Shown here piece by piece: positions 34,901-44,304 of a stretch of 64,000 nt of DNA. Source of the DNA: GWE2-40-63 sp041664345 (GTDB lineage Bacteria > Bacteroidota > Bacteroidia > Bacteroidales > SZUA-534); contig JBAYKX010000018.1 in NCBI GenBank assembly GCA_041664345.1, positions 1-64,000 of the forward strand, given 5' to 3'. How positions within the stretch are numbered: the stretch's first letter is position 1; each line of letters opens with the position of its first letter. The position numbers were made by a program, and so were the translations under genes. The notes beneath the pieces are model-generated. The model did no database searches and had not been told where the DNA came from. It saw only the letters and a program-made list of their open reading frames with translations.

Positions 34901-36034
34901 ATTGAAGAAACAAATTTGTTGATACCTCCACTCGATACTGAAAATGCCAGTTTAGAAAAATACGTTAAAATTCGGGTTGCCGATTCGGGTATTGGCATTA
35001 CCCCGGAAAATATTCCGAAAATATTCGACCGGTTCCGTAGAATTGAACAGAAGGAGAACGAGCAGGTGCAAGGTACAGGTATTGGATTGGCACTTACAAA
35101 AGAACTCACCAAGTTGCATCTTGGTCATCTTGAAGTAAAGAGCAAGCCCGGAAAAGGGAGCCGTTTTTCGGTATATCTTCCTTATGATGACAAAGGTGAC
35201 GTTGACCTTGAATTACATACTGATGAGGTGGATAGTATTGAACCTCATCATACAGAACGGACCGGTAAGAATACCCAATTATTGGCTCTGGTGGTTGACG
35301 ATAATCCTGATTTGCGTGAATTTTTAAAAACCCATTTTACTCCGGAATATGCCATTTTGGAAGCAAAAAACGGGAAAGAAGCCTGGGATATGGCCCTCGA
35401 AAAAATCCCCGACATTATAGTGGCTGATGTTATGATGCAAGGTATGGATGGCAATGAGTTGTGCAAACGGTTAAAACACGACGAACGTACATCGCACATA
35501 CCGGTTATTATGCTATCGGCCTTAACCACTGCCGAAAACCAGTTGGCCGGTATTGATGCCGGTGCCGATGACTATATTACCAAACCTTTCGATGTTGGAT
35601 TGCTCAAAGCAAAGGTTGACAACCTACTCAGTATCTGCAAAGCTTTACGCGAGCGTTACAGCAAAGAAATGATATTGAAACCTACCGATATTATTCTGGC
35701 TTCGCCCGATGAAAAATTCCTGAAACGTTTGATTTCCGTTATTGAGAAAAACATTTCCAAAGAATTCCTCGATGTGGAATTTCTTTCACAAAACATGGAT
35801 GTAAGCCGTACCCAACTTTACCGAAAAATAGGCGCCCTTACCGATATGACTCCCAAAGAATTTGTGAAAGAAATTCGCATGAAACGGGCCGCGCAACTGA
35901 TTGTTCAGAACAAACTCAATATTTCAGAAGTAACCTATGAAGTAGGTTTTAGCGATATTTCATATTTTAGAAAATGCTTCCGCGAAAAGTTTGGTATGAG
36001 CGCCTCGGAGTATAAGAAGAAAAATATGCTGTAA
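31985..36034 (+). CDS. Hybrid two-component system sensor/regulator (HTCS)
   Basis: 1349 residues in one chain. A signal peptide (LRILIICILLVQQVALF) leads to about 14 propeller repeats (DSKGWIWLGTYYGAYRFDG type) and a Y_Y_Y domain (about residues 700-770), all periplasmic. One membrane helix follows at about 780-800. Inside the cell are a HisKA domain with phospho-acceptor HEIRTP (about 831), a HATPase (DSGIGI, GTGIGLALTKEL), a receiver domain with Asp in DIIVADVMM (about 1148) and an AraC-type DNA-binding end. HTCS proteins sense oligosaccharides in the periplasm and activate a polysaccharide utilisation locus. Here the target is most likely the pectin locus at 37-57 kb, perhaps together with the uronate genes. 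Confidence 0.96.
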   Translation: MLRILIICILLVQQVALFPQLNSKLINNSLFENYTVSNGLLDEKIHCVFQDSKGWIWLGTYYGAYRFDGYSFTSFNLNNELSLILSNALIRVIYEDPQGIIWIGTDFQGLFKYDISNNVLEQFKNKGFTHNSVCDILADEKHNLWLGTEGGLNYFNTSTKQIEQTYTVANNQRMPGNWVRKLFFDHKKELWVGTNKGIAIVDAQGKIANSYLTDSRYNDRENEIWEIFQDNSGNIWIGTYLGGLLYCDDSTHNFRKFELDKTNNRTVTVRSIIQDNKGDLWFGTRGGLYSMNQFNPNPKQYLNEQNNNFSLIHNSVLDLFIDKKGDLWVGTRNGLSYLNFDKQSFGYLMASENKLNSLNNGEVYVFWEDNQQKLWMGTESGGINIFDAQHNRITYLTVKEGLSSNCIKAIYPDNYGNVLIGTYLGGLNVFNTKTGTVNIFKHNQDNPASICDNEVWAIVKDSKSRIWVGTSKGIDLYNDKTQSFEHFGDKYGIGWVAMIYEDRKHNFWLYAPDVEQLFVVKNNQQVIKLDIQSRAMCEDNAGNYWLATLGNGLIKLNQQFEEVEHYSVNQGISNSILNGIVNINSENLWISSNNGLSRFNLETKEIKNYFSFDGLLNNKFNYGAFYKTSNNVLAFGGNRGVDFIYLDKINRNNYIPPIVLTSLKVFNKKIEQSKGGILTKLVSETNKIVLKHDQNMFSFDFAALNYANSYKNKYKYKLEGFDRDWNDISTSRVATYTNIDQGEYVFKVIGSNNDNVFNEQGVELALIILPPFWKTWWFRLLAVVFLVVLFVLILLMIRNREKLKQELVYERQTARKIQEVDRLKHQFFMNISHEIRTPLSLIIGPVDKLLDQKNTDEVISKNLQIIKRNTTNLNRLVNQLLDYRKLETGNLKLELRKGNLRSFIEEIVESFRTTAEDKEINFEFNASQPSIFFWFDADKVEKIVNNLLSNAIKYTPEKGHISVSISMVFANDIEETNLLIPPLDTENASLEKYVKIRVADSGIGITPENIPKIFDRFRRIEQKENEQVQGTGIGLALTKELTKLHLGHLEVKSKPGKGSRFSVYLPYDDKGDVDLELHTDEVDSIEPHHTERTGKNTQLLALVVDDNPDLREFLKTHFTPEYAILEAKNGKEAWDMALEKIPDIIVADVMMQGMDGNELCKRLKHDERTSHIPVIMLSALTTAENQLAGIDAGADDYITKPFDVGLLKAKVDNLLSICKALRERYSKEMILKPTDIILASPDEKFLKRLISVIEKNISKEFLDVEFLSQNMDVSRTQLYRKIGALTDMTPKEFVKEIRMKRAAQLIVQNKLNISEVTYEVGFSDISYFRKCFREKFGMSASEYKKKNML

Positions 36035-36417
36035 CCTTTTTCATAACTGCCTTTACAGCCTTAACCTGCGTAAACATGGCTGCCGTTGAAGAGTTAATTT
36101 TAACCACACAGGTACAAAGAGAAAAAATGAACAATGTCAAACGTCCAATAAACAATGAGCAAATAAAAAAAAGGAAAAATGGCCAAGGAAGTAAAGAAAA
36201 TCGATCCCGAAAAAATGGAATAAATTAGCATTTTGCAAATTCAATTACTTGAGCATTGATAGTTGTTTGTTTGGTATTGTCCGCCAATTGGCGGATTATT
36301 TTAAGGGAGATGAGTTGTTACAATGAAAGAATGAACACCATTCACTAACACGATATCGATAATTAAATTGCATACGTAAACAGAACCGGAAATTAGAACA
36401 AAAAAAAATTCAAAACT
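36035..36417. other. 383-bp gap with a terminator-like palindrome
   Basis: No complete gene. TCCGCCAATTGGCGGA (36280-36295) followed by TTATTTT is a terminator-like palindrome, although it lies 245 bp past the HTCS stop. A 14-codon frame at 36181 (MAKEVKKIDPEKME, then TAA and ten more open codons) looks like a remnant; I do not recognise it. Confidence 0.5.
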
Positions 36418-36840
36418 ATGGAAACACCCGTATTGAGAGAAAAGGATATTTTTCCATCAAAAGAAGTTTTAGAAATTGCTTTAGGTGAGAGTTATTTGGC
36501 ATTTGAAGAATTAATACAGAAAGTGACCGATACCCAATACGGATTAGAGCCGGTTTGGAATTATTACAACGACGGGAAAGCGTGGTTGTGCAAAGTGTGT
36601 TACAAAAAGAAAACAATTTTTTGGTTATCGGTGTGGGATAAATATTTCAAAACGGGTTTCTATTTTACTGAAAAAACCGGCTTAGGAATCAAAGAACTGG
36701 CTATTGACAATGAAATCAAAGAATCATTTAACCGTAATAAACCAATCGGAAAATTAATTCCGCTGACAATTACTATAAGTCTGAAAGAACAAATAAATGA
36801 TGTATTAAAGGTTATAGAATATAAAAAGAGTTTAAAATAA
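36418..36840 (+). CDS. DUF3788 domain protein
   Basis: 140 residues, cytoplasmic, no signal peptide. The body (GLEPVWNYYNDGKAWLCKVC, FWLSVWDKYFKTGFYFTEK) fits the DUF3788 family of small alpha/beta proteins, structurally related to YdhG-like proteins. No role is known. It stands alone between the HTCS and the pectin locus, on the plus strand. The upstream gap contains no clear promoter. Confidence 0.75.
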   Translation: METPVLREKDIFPSKEVLEIALGESYLAFEELIQKVTDTQYGLEPVWNYYNDGKAWLCKVCYKKKTIFWLSVWDKYFKTGFYFTEKTGLGIKELAIDNEIKESFNRNKPIGKLIPLTITISLKEQINDVLKVIEYKKSLK

Positions 36841-37082
36841 AATAGGGGTTACTCAAAAGCTTAACTTTGGTTGTAAAGTGTATTAGTCGCTGGCAAGGTT
36901 TTTATCAGTTGATAGTTTCGTCGCTCCGAAATACCAACAACTTACCATACTACCATCCATTATCGCTAAGCATTTATTTTACCTCTTTTTAAATTCCCAG
37001 TTCTTCCATCCTGAAAGTGTGTGTTGTAACTAAGCTGCTCAAAAAATTAAGCATTGATTCATTTCTGTAAATAGGCTGCAAT

Positions 37083-39500
37083 CTATTCTTTAATAATTAC
37101 TTTTTGAATGTTCTCTGAACCATTGATGGTGGTTTTGCACAAATAAATTCCCCGCTCCAGTTCTGCTGTATTAATTTCAATCAGTGGATGGTTCCGATTC
37201 ACTATTATTCCATTCATTTGTTTCACCAATTTACCGCTGATACTATAAATCATTAGGTTAGCCGTTGCGGTTTCGGTGCAATGTACTTTAATTTGTATCT
37301 GGCTGGTAAAGGGATTGGGATAACATTCTAAAACGGCAGTTTCTGCCATATTCTTATCTATTACAGAAGTAACAGGTTCAAACTCTGGAACCCAATCGAA
37401 ATAATAAGCCGGCGAAGCGGTTTGCTTTGAAAAGATATTTTCCACAGTGTATGGTGCCGCTTCATCAGCCGTTAATTGGTGCGCCCACGAAACACGGCTT
37501 TCGGGTTTGTAACCCTCGCCCGAACAATTGTACTCGGCATAATAGGCGGTTAAATGGTTGTTGGTTCCGCTCCATTCGAGCCATCCTGCGGGCGAAATGT
37601 GCTTTCCTTCCTCTGTTTCAATAAAAACAGTTTGGGCATATTCTTTCCACGGACGTCCCAAAGTTGCTCCCGAAATGCTGGCATCGGCAATTAGTTTACA
37701 GTTTTTAAATACGTAGCCAAATTTATAGTTCTGGGGAGTTGCTGCGGCAGTAACCGGCGAATTGCGCAAACTTTTTATGGTACAATTCTGGAAAACAGCT
37801 ACCGAACTGCCAAAAATAAAATCAACGGTACCTTCAATGTAGCAATCTTCGTGGTAAACACGGCCAGTGCCCCAAGTGTAGTAAGTATCTTGAAAGCCCA
37901 AAAAACTGCATCTTTGGAAAATCATACGGTCGCCTTTTACCCTCAAAGCCACGGCCTGTGAACCATTATAGGTGTTTTGGAAGGTGATGTTCTGGGCAAT
38001 AAAATCGTCGGCATCAATGGCAATGGTGTGCGATGTTGAGGTACCCAAGGTAACTCCATCTACAACTTTTCCCGAATAGTCGTCCCATCGGATAATGGTG
38101 CTGTCGCGATATTCTCCTTTTAAGCGAACGTTTATTTTTCCTTTTTCGAGCAGTACTTTTTCATTATAAATACCTTTTTTAACCAATACATTAATGTTTC
38201 CCATGTAGTTGTAGGGAATGTTGTCAAACGCATCTTGAAGCGCAGTGTAATCGCCATTTCCAGCAATATCAACTACTATGTTCATATCGGGCGCCGGTTG
38301 CGGGGTGGTAAACGAAATTTCGTTGCCATACCCAATTCCCTCACTGTTTTGGGCATAAGCGCGCACATAATAGGTTTTTTGGCTTATCAAACCCGATAGG
38401 TAAGCGCTGAAAACTCCGATTCCTTCGCCCGCTTCAACCACCTGATCAACCACAGTAGGCGATGATTGTTCGCTAACGCAAAAGCCGGTCAACGATACGG
38501 TTAAACCGCCATCGAAAAATACGTCTCCTTTGGCAATAGCTCCCGTAGGACGCAAATCGGAAACGGCTACGGTAGTCACTCCCGGAACCGAAAGTTTTTC
38601 AAGCGTAGTAAATGTGAGTTCGTTTCCAAAAGAAACACCTGCTTTATTTACTGCAAAAGCTTTTACATAGTAGGTTTGGTCGGGTATTAATCCATCCATC
38701 AATAACGAAAACGAACCAACCTGCGACGGCGCCAAAATAACACGATCCGTGGTGTCGGGATTGGGTTCAGTACCCAGAACCAAACCCACCGAATCAAGCA
38801 CCACACCTCCATCATTGGCCACATTCCCGTTAAACCAGGCTGTTTGGGTTGAAATTGTATGAATTTTGTCCGATGTAACTTCGGGTAATTCAGGAATCAA
38901 TTCGCCTAAAGTTACTCCACTAAATTTTACTTTGGTTATGTTAAAATATTTTCCACTGGCAACGCCTCCCTGCAACCACGGAAAAACCCGTACCGTAATG
39001 GTTTGCTGGTTTTCAACGGTTATATTAGAATCGCTTATTTGATAGACAAATTCTTTTAACGCGGCACTAGGCAAAACTAGGTTCGAGTCAATGCGTGTGG
39101 CTGTGGCAAAGCCATCGGTGGAATAATAAATATTGGCCCGTACATTACTTGAACCGCCACTGTTCCCCAAAAAGAACTGCATTTGAGTTAATTGAAAACT
39201 GAGCCCTGGACGCGGTGTTATGGTAAACTCGCAATACCGGTCCAAATTTTCGGTAGTTTCGTTAGGCCAATAACCCAGCCCGCTGCCTGAGGCATAAACC
39301 CGTTGGCTTGTTTCAGTTCCGCCATAATCGCGTATTATGTAACTTTCCGATGCACTTTGATTGTTACTGATAACTCCTCCCGAGGTAATTACTGAGGTAG
39401 TGGTATTCACATTCAGTGCCCAAAAAACCGTTGCAGTATCCTGGGCTTTAACAAAAGAACTTGTGGTTAAAAACGAAATGAATAATAGTAACTTTTTCAT
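37083..39500 (-). CDS. Secreted pectinesterase (CE8) with T9SS sorting domain
   Basis: 805 residues: signal peptide (MKKLLLFISFLTTSSFVKA), a beta-rich N-terminal domain (to about 200), two fibronectin/Ig-like modules (about 205-400, each ending in FGNELTFTT-like strands), a right-handed beta-helix pectinesterase (about 405-700) and a T9SS tail (YPNPFTSQIQIKV). The esterase has all signature motifs: GIYNEKVLL, QAVALRVKGDR, GFQDTYY, GTVDFIFG with both Asp residues, and LGRPW with the Arg. It removes methyl groups from homogalacturonan at the cell surface, opening it to polygalacturonase and lyases. It is the last gene of the pectin locus. Confidence 0.94.
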   Translation of the reverse strand: MKKLLLFISFLTTSSFVKAQDTATVFWALNVNTTTSVITSGGVISNNQSASESYIIRDYGGTETSQRVYASGSGLGYWPNETTENLDRYCEFTITPRPGLSFQLTQMQFFLGNSGGSSNVRANIYYSTDGFATATRIDSNLVLPSAALKEFVYQISDSNITVENQQTITVRVFPWLQGGVASGKYFNITKVKFSGVTLGELIPELPEVTSDKIHTISTQTAWFNGNVANDGGVVLDSVGLVLGTEPNPDTTDRVILAPSQVGSFSLLMDGLIPDQTYYVKAFAVNKAGVSFGNELTFTTLEKLSVPGVTTVAVSDLRPTGAIAKGDVFFDGGLTVSLTGFCVSEQSSPTVVDQVVEAGEGIGVFSAYLSGLISQKTYYVRAYAQNSEGIGYGNEISFTTPQPAPDMNIVVDIAGNGDYTALQDAFDNIPYNYMGNINVLVKKGIYNEKVLLEKGKINVRLKGEYRDSTIIRWDDYSGKVVDGVTLGTSTSHTIAIDADDFIAQNITFQNTYNGSQAVALRVKGDRMIFQRCSFLGFQDTYYTWGTGRVYHEDCYIEGTVDFIFGSSVAVFQNCTIKSLRNSPVTAAATPQNYKFGYVFKNCKLIADASISGATLGRPWKEYAQTVFIETEEGKHISPAGWLEWSGTNNHLTAYYAEYNCSGEGYKPESRVSWAHQLTADEAAPYTVENIFSKQTASPAYYFDWVPEFEPVTSVIDKNMAETAVLECYPNPFTSQIQIKVHCTETATANLMIYSISGKLVKQMNGIIVNRNHPLIEINTAELERGIYLCKTTINGSENIQKVIIKE

Positions 39501-39512
39501 GATTGCATGGTT

Positions 39513-40817
39513 TTAATAACTTGTTTCAGATACAGTAAATATGATGGGTGTTTTTTGAGGTTCGATGGTTGCCGCAATGCTCTGAATGTGGCCTGAGACT
39601 ATAGTAAATGGTTTCGATAAATCATCGGGATGAAATTTTTCGCTGCTTGTAAATTCCAGACGGTCGCGCCCCACACCCGTTAGGTAAGTGAACAAAACAC
39701 CCGATTGAGATTTGATAATCAATTTACCTAAAGGCATTACCAAAGCATCGAAATACAGGTAAAGCGAACCTTTTTCGTAGGTAATTTTTTTCACCTCTAG
39801 CAATTCTTTTGTTTCAGGATTCCAATTCCCATCGAAAGTCCATTCAGGAGTAACTGTTTGTGGAGTAGTATTTTTGGGCCAGACTTGTAAATTATCGACA
39901 AACCAGTCATAATTGCCCGCGTTGCGTGAACAACGATAAAAGTAATAACGGTCGCCATACAAATAAGGGCGGTTTTTTTCAGGATGCTCCGTGTCGAACA
40001 CATGCTCAATGGACTTGTTGCGCATCAAAGCGGGAAATCGGCAATCGATAAAATAAAAATGGGCATCGTAATGGTGACGCGCCAAATAAAAACTATCGGC
40101 TCCCTGAAAACCGCAGTTTTTTAACACCATTTTTTGGTCCCGATTCACAGGCGCTGCATGCCATACGGCGGCTGTGTTTTTATGCTCAAAAAAGCTGGAA
40201 TTCGAAATGTAGCACCAACCACGTGGACAAACAAAATCGACCGCTCCCTCAAAGTAACAACTGTCGTGATAATACATGCCGTGTTTGTAATTCCACAACG
40301 AGACGGTATCGCCACCTTTGCTTTTAACCGTGCAGTTTTTTAAAATAGTGCGTGTTCCAGTTCCATAAATGGCAAAAGCATGGGGCCCCACCTGAGGTTG
40401 TGTATTCTCGATGGTCAGGTTTTTCAGAATCACCTCATCGGCAAAAATATTTACCACCGCCGGACCAATGGCATCGGGGTTTTTGTCCCAATCTTCCCGT
40501 AACTGGTTGTATTCAATTCTGGTGTTTTCACGGCTTTCGCCCACCAGTGTAATATAATCGCGGTCAATCTTGATTTTTTCATGGTAAATACCATTTTCAA
40601 CGTAAATAATCACACGGTGGTAACTATACATGGACAATGATGCAATAGCTTCCGAAATAGTTGAAAAATGGGCAGGGTTGTTTTTCGAAACAAAAAGTGT
40701 ATCGTTTGGTTCCTTCCCTTCAACTATCAATACGTTGCAAACAAATAGCAGATAAAAAGCCGCTTTTTTCAAATCATTGTTTTTTGTAGGTTTCCAGGTA
40801 CTTAACAAATGCATCAT
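39513..40817 (-). CDS. Divergent pectinesterase-like beta-helix protein
   Basis: 434 residues with a signal peptide (AFYLLFVCNVLIVEG). The beta-helix is recognisable (GIYHEKIKI, NLTIENT, YYHDSCYFEGAVDFVCPRG), but key catalytic positions differ from CE8. The usual QAVA reads HAFA and QDT reads GDT, so both oxyanion glutamines are absent. The second Asp is kept in DFVCPRG, and no LGRPW arginine motif is visible. It may act on a different ester or be non-catalytic. ATG 40817 overlaps the upstream gene by 44 bp; a TTG at 40772, directly after that gene's stop, is a plausible alternative start at the signal peptide. Part of the pectin operon. Confidence 0.85.
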   Translation of the reverse strand: MMHLLSTWKPTKNNDLKKAAFYLLFVCNVLIVEGKEPNDTLFVSKNNPAHFSTISEAIASLSMYSYHRVIIYVENGIYHEKIKIDRDYITLVGESRENTRIEYNQLREDWDKNPDAIGPAVVNIFADEVILKNLTIENTQPQVGPHAFAIYGTGTRTILKNCTVKSKGGDTVSLWNYKHGMYYHDSCYFEGAVDFVCPRGWCYISNSSFFEHKNTAAVWHAAPVNRDQKMVLKNCGFQGADSFYLARHHYDAHFYFIDCRFPALMRNKSIEHVFDTEHPEKNRPYLYGDRYYFYRCSRNAGNYDWFVDNLQVWPKNTTPQTVTPEWTFDGNWNPETKELLEVKKITYEKGSLYLYFDALVMPLGKLIIKSQSGVLFTYLTGVGRDRLEFTSSEKFHPDDLSKPFTIVSGHIQSIAATIEPQKTPIIFTVSETSY

Positions 40818-41643
40818 ACGAGGTTAAGCCCGATTCCTTTTCGCAAGCTGAGGTAATCCAGGTTTCAAGGTAATTGGTTGGTTTCGAAATCATATCGAAT
40901 TGTTTATCTGATTTGCTTATTTCTTCAAAATCATTGGGATTAAAAAAGATAGCAGCCCCAATATTGTAACGAAAAGCAGCAACATCTTCGGGGTGAATTC
41001 CCCAGGTACAAATAAAATTATCGGCTTGTTTTGTTAGGGTTGAATCGTGATAATTAATGCTGGTAAAAAAACAGACGGGTTGGCTGCTAAAGGCAAATGC
41101 CTCGACTTTTGCTTCGCGGATGCCTGAAAAAACGGTTACACGCACCAAAACATCTATGGTATCACCCCTGTAGGCAACTCCTTGCGATAACATTTCCATA
41201 TACGAAATATTAGTTTCTTTACGGATCCTGGCAATGCGTTTTTTTACCGGATTGAGTAGCACCTGCTCGCCCTTTTCGGGATCCCATAACCTGACACCAC
41301 CCAATCCAACCGTTTTTCCAACTTTATAAAAATCGGCTCCCCAGCCTTCTTTTTGTTGTTCAATTGTCGGATACCAGTCGGCAGCAGCCAGTTCTAAACC
41401 GGGACGCGTTTTATTGTAAACATCTATCGATACTTTTTGGTCGAAATAGAACCTAAGGGCAATCCATTGATTTTCAATGGCAGGCCCATGATGTTCCAGT
41501 TTATCATATAAATTGCCACTATCCGATTCAATTGATGTTTCCTGTTTTTCCTGGCCTTTCCATTTAAGGCTAATATCAGTCATATTCTGACAATAAGAAT
41601 TGCCAGATATAATTATCAGGAGAATAAATAAGTATGGTTTCAT
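40774..41643 (-). CDS. DUF4861 family secreted protein
   Basis: 289 residues with a signal peptide (KPYLFILLIIISGNSYC). The body matches DUF4861 proteins common in pectin utilisation loci (WIALRFYFDQKVSIDVYNKT, GADFYKVGKTVGLGGVRLWD). Its biochemical role is unknown to me; a carbohydrate-binding or enzymatic role on rhamnogalacturonan fragments is inferred from context. It sits 16 bp after the GH43 gene. The stop codon overlaps the next gene if that gene starts at 40817. Confidence 0.82.
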   Translation of the reverse strand: MKPYLFILLIIISGNSYCQNMTDISLKWKGQEKQETSIESDSGNLYDKLEHHGPAIENQWIALRFYFDQKVSIDVYNKTRPGLELAAADWYPTIEQQKEGWGADFYKVGKTVGLGGVRLWDPEKGEQVLLNPVKKRIARIRKETNISYMEMLSQGVAYRGDTIDVLVRVTVFSGIREAKVEAFAFSSQPVCFFTSINYHDSTLTKQADNFICTWGIHPEDVAAFRYNIGAAIFFNPNDFEEISKSDKQFDMISKPTNYLETWITSACEKESGLTSYDAFVKYLETYKKQ

Positions 41644-41659
41644 TAGGTTTATATTTTAG

Positions 41660-43279
41660 TTAATTAATTGATTCAAAATTAAAGCGGAACCAATCGGAAT
41701 TAACATAACCCGCATCGTTGGTTATGGTGTCGCCGGTGCAAAACAATCCGCATTTTGCCCCTATCCAGCGACCCGATTGGGCCGTAAATTCAGGTGTAAT
41801 TGCTTGATAATTTGACGATATGCCGCTAAATGCAAATTTACAGATTCCGCCAGCATTGATAGTTACCTTTAAAACAACCGATTCTTGCTCCCAAGGTATT
41901 TCGAACAGTGTTTGTTCGTTGTTGCCTTTATCGGCATGCTGACATATTCTGTAAACCAAAAAATTTGAAGTTGATTTTCGCTCTACCCCAATATATGCGT
42001 AATCGGAGCCCATAATGAGCAAGCCTGTTTTGTCGCCGGGTTCCTTTAAAAATAAATCGAGTTTTGTTTCCACTGAAAAACTATCGGAAGGAAACTTTTG
42101 TAGCAACAGATTAGGCACTTGCCATAAATTTTCAGCATTAGGCATAACCCAGGCATTCAGCCGCAAAAATCCCAGATTCGCGGAAGGCGAACCCCATTTC
42201 GGATTTATGTTGGCAAACCATTGCCAGTTCAGGTTTAAAAAAGGGGTGTTAAATTCGTCGGAACAGCTATGGATAAAACTTTCGGATGGAATCGGGTGGG
42301 CTTGGATTTTTAGTTGATGAACGGGTTCACCCAAACCTGAGGCATCGATGTTTGCACCAATCTGTGGCCAATTATCAACCCAATGCATCGGTTGTAAGTG
42401 AACAATACGGCCATAAGCGCCCTTATCCTGAAAATGGAAAAACCAATCGTTCCCTTTTGAATCGGTTATCCAAGCTCCCTGATGCGGTCCATTGATTCGA
42501 GTATTTCCCTGATGCAACACCTTGCGGCTTTCGTAAGGACCATAAATGTCTTTTGAATGCATAACCAATTGCCACCCTTCAGTAACACCACCGGCTGGAG
42601 CAAAAATATAATAGTAACCGTTGCGCTGGTACATTTTGGGGCCTTCCACCGTTTTGTTTACATCGTGACCGTCGAAAACCATTACCCCATTATCGAGAAG
42701 CTGTTTTCCGTCGGCACTCATTTGGTGCAAAACCAAGGTGCTTTTTATTCCGGCTCGGCTTCCCGCCCAGGCATGAACCAGCCAGGCTTTTCCGTTGTCG
42801 TCCCAAAACGGACAAGGATCGATCCAGCCTTTACCGCTTTGAACCAAATGCGGTTTGCTCCAAGGGCCTTCAATTTTGGATGCGGTTACCATAAAAATCC
42901 CAAAGTCGGGATCGGCGTAATAAATATAGAATTGTGAGTTGTGAAATCGAATGGCGGGCGCCCAAACGCCATTACCATGCTGGGGTTTGCTGTAAACCGA
43001 GTCGGGTTCCAGTTTTTGAAGTGCATAACCTATCAGGTTCCAATGCACCAAATCGGTCGATTCTAACAAAGGCAAACCGGGAATACAGTTGAAACTGCTT
43101 GCCGTGAGGTAATATTTTCCATCGACATTTATAACATCGGGGTCAGAATAATCGGCATGTAAAATTGGATTGGAAACCGCTACGATATCCGTGGTAAGTT
43201 TTTTAGGCTCATTATTACAAGACAAAAGAGCCAAAAGACTGAATATTATTGAAATGCCAAAGATGAAATTCGTTTTCAT
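41660..43279 (-). CDS. Glycoside hydrolase family 43 lipoprotein
   Basis: 539 residues with a lipobox (SLLALLSC). The five-bladed propeller carries the family's three acidic residues: Asp in HADYSDPDVI, Asp in GWIDPCPFWDD and Glu in TVEGPKMYQ. A C-terminal concanavalin-like domain (about 330-539) is typical of xylosidase/arabinofuranosidase-type members. The probable substrate is an arabinose- or galactose-containing side chain of rhamnogalacturonan. Its ATG overlaps the esterase stop in TAATG (43277-43281), indicating translational coupling. Confidence 0.93.
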   Translation of the reverse strand: MKTNFIFGISIIFSLLALLSCNNEPKKLTTDIVAVSNPILHADYSDPDVINVDGKYYLTASSFNCIPGLPLLESTDLVHWNLIGYALQKLEPDSVYSKPQHGNGVWAPAIRFHNSQFYIYYADPDFGIFMVTASKIEGPWSKPHLVQSGKGWIDPCPFWDDNGKAWLVHAWAGSRAGIKSTLVLHQMSADGKQLLDNGVMVFDGHDVNKTVEGPKMYQRNGYYYIFAPAGGVTEGWQLVMHSKDIYGPYESRKVLHQGNTRINGPHQGAWITDSKGNDWFFHFQDKGAYGRIVHLQPMHWVDNWPQIGANIDASGLGEPVHQLKIQAHPIPSESFIHSCSDEFNTPFLNLNWQWFANINPKWGSPSANLGFLRLNAWVMPNAENLWQVPNLLLQKFPSDSFSVETKLDLFLKEPGDKTGLLIMGSDYAYIGVERKSTSNFLVYRICQHADKGNNEQTLFEIPWEQESVVLKVTINAGGICKFAFSGISSNYQAITPEFTAQSGRWIGAKCGLFCTGDTITNDAGYVNSDWFRFNFESIN

Positions 43280-44019
43280 TATTTCAAGTGTTTTGCCAGT
43301 TCCGGAACTTTTATTTTAATTTCAATGGCAGCAATTTTAGCCATTTCGAGTGCGCCGAATTCCGAAAAATGGGTATCGTCGCGTTTTCCATCAGGTAGCG
43401 AATCATTCATATTGGGTTCAATGTGCAAATACACAGGCAATGATGCTTCCGGGCCCAAAGCCGAAACATATTCCCAGCTTTTTTTGTGTATTTCGAGCAA
43501 GGGAACCTGCATGTCGGTAGCAATCTTCCTTGCAATGTCGGGATATTCGCCATGAGAGTCGTAAAACTGTCCCTGTTCATCGAACCGACGCCTAACCATA
43601 GGAGTTGCTAAGATAGGCGTTGCATTTTTTTCCCTTGTTTCGCGTACAAATTTGCGTAGGTTATATTCGTATTCTATTGGTGTTGCATAGCGCTCTAATT
43701 TTTGGATACTGCCATCGTTATGCCCGAACTGGATAATCACAAAATCGTTGGGTTGCAGCTTTTGATACACCGAATCCCAGCGTCCTTCGTAAATAAACGA
43801 GCGAGTACTCCGTCCGTTTTTAGCATGGTTCTCAATTAAAATATCATCGGTAAAAAGTTGCGGTAAAAGCTGCCCCCAGCCCCGTTCGGGCAAATAAAGC
43901 TTTTCTTTATCGGCCATGGTTGAGTCGCCAATCATATAAAGAGTAGGTTTGTTGCCTTGCCGGCACCCGATAAGGAGGATTATAAGGAGAATTGCGATAT
44001 GCTGAGATTTCATTTTCAT
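43279..44019 (-). CDS. Rhamnogalacturonan acetylesterase (CE12, SGNH hydrolase)
   Basis: 246 residues. The SGNH blocks are present: block I YMIGDSTMAD (Ser nucleophile), block II GRST with the oxyanion Gly, block III FGHND and block V DDTHFSEFGA (Asp and His). The N-terminus (IAILLIILLIGC) is a lipoprotein signal. It removes acetyl groups from rhamnogalacturonan I or pectin, allowing lyases and hydrolases access. It sits within the pectin operon, coupled to the GH43 gene. Confidence 0.93.
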   Translation of the reverse strand: MKMKSQHIAILLIILLIGCRQGNKPTLYMIGDSTMADKEKLYLPERGWGQLLPQLFTDDILIENHAKNGRSTRSFIYEGRWDSVYQKLQPNDFVIIQFGHNDGSIQKLERYATPIEYEYNLRKFVRETREKNATPILATPMVRRRFDEQGQFYDSHGEYPDIARKIATDMQVPLLEIHKKSWEYVSALGPEASLPVYLHIEPNMNDSLPDGKRDDTHFSEFGALEMAKIAAIEIKIKVPELAKHLK

Positions 44020-44086
44020 AAAAATATTTTCCTCAAAATGATTTTATTGGTTATTCGACATTAAAAGTGAAATTTTTTTATGCCTT

Positions 44087-44240
44087 TTACCCCTCTGTCT
44101 CCCGAAGTTTCGGGACAAATTGTCGACATCTCCCCTGCAAGCAAGGGAGAATGCCCTGATTGAGCATTGCTGCTGTATTTATGATTTTGCACAGCACTAC
44201 TCCCTCCTTTATTAAAGGAGGGTTGGGGAGGATACTTTTT
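44087..44240. repeat. Intergenic repeat (CCCCTCTGTCT / GTCGACATCTCCCCT family), copy 1
   Basis: TTACCCCTCTGTCT (44087-44100) and GTCGACATCTCCCCT (44122-44136) recur at 59693-59721, where they are adjacent. Here a 21-base hairpin segment (44101-44121) separates them. CTCCCTCCTTT-atta-AAAGGAGGG hairpin words follow to 44240. It fills the gap between the GH28 and esterase genes. Confidence 0.8.
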
Positions 44241-44304
44241 AATAAATAATAACTTGTTTCCTCTCATTTTAGCGAATAACCGATTTTGTTTAATCCATTG
44301 TCGT

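Noticed and set aside
36181..36259. Short frame MAKEVKKIDPEKME with open continuation after TAA
   Set aside because: Too short and unrecognised to call a gene; noted only as a possible remnant.
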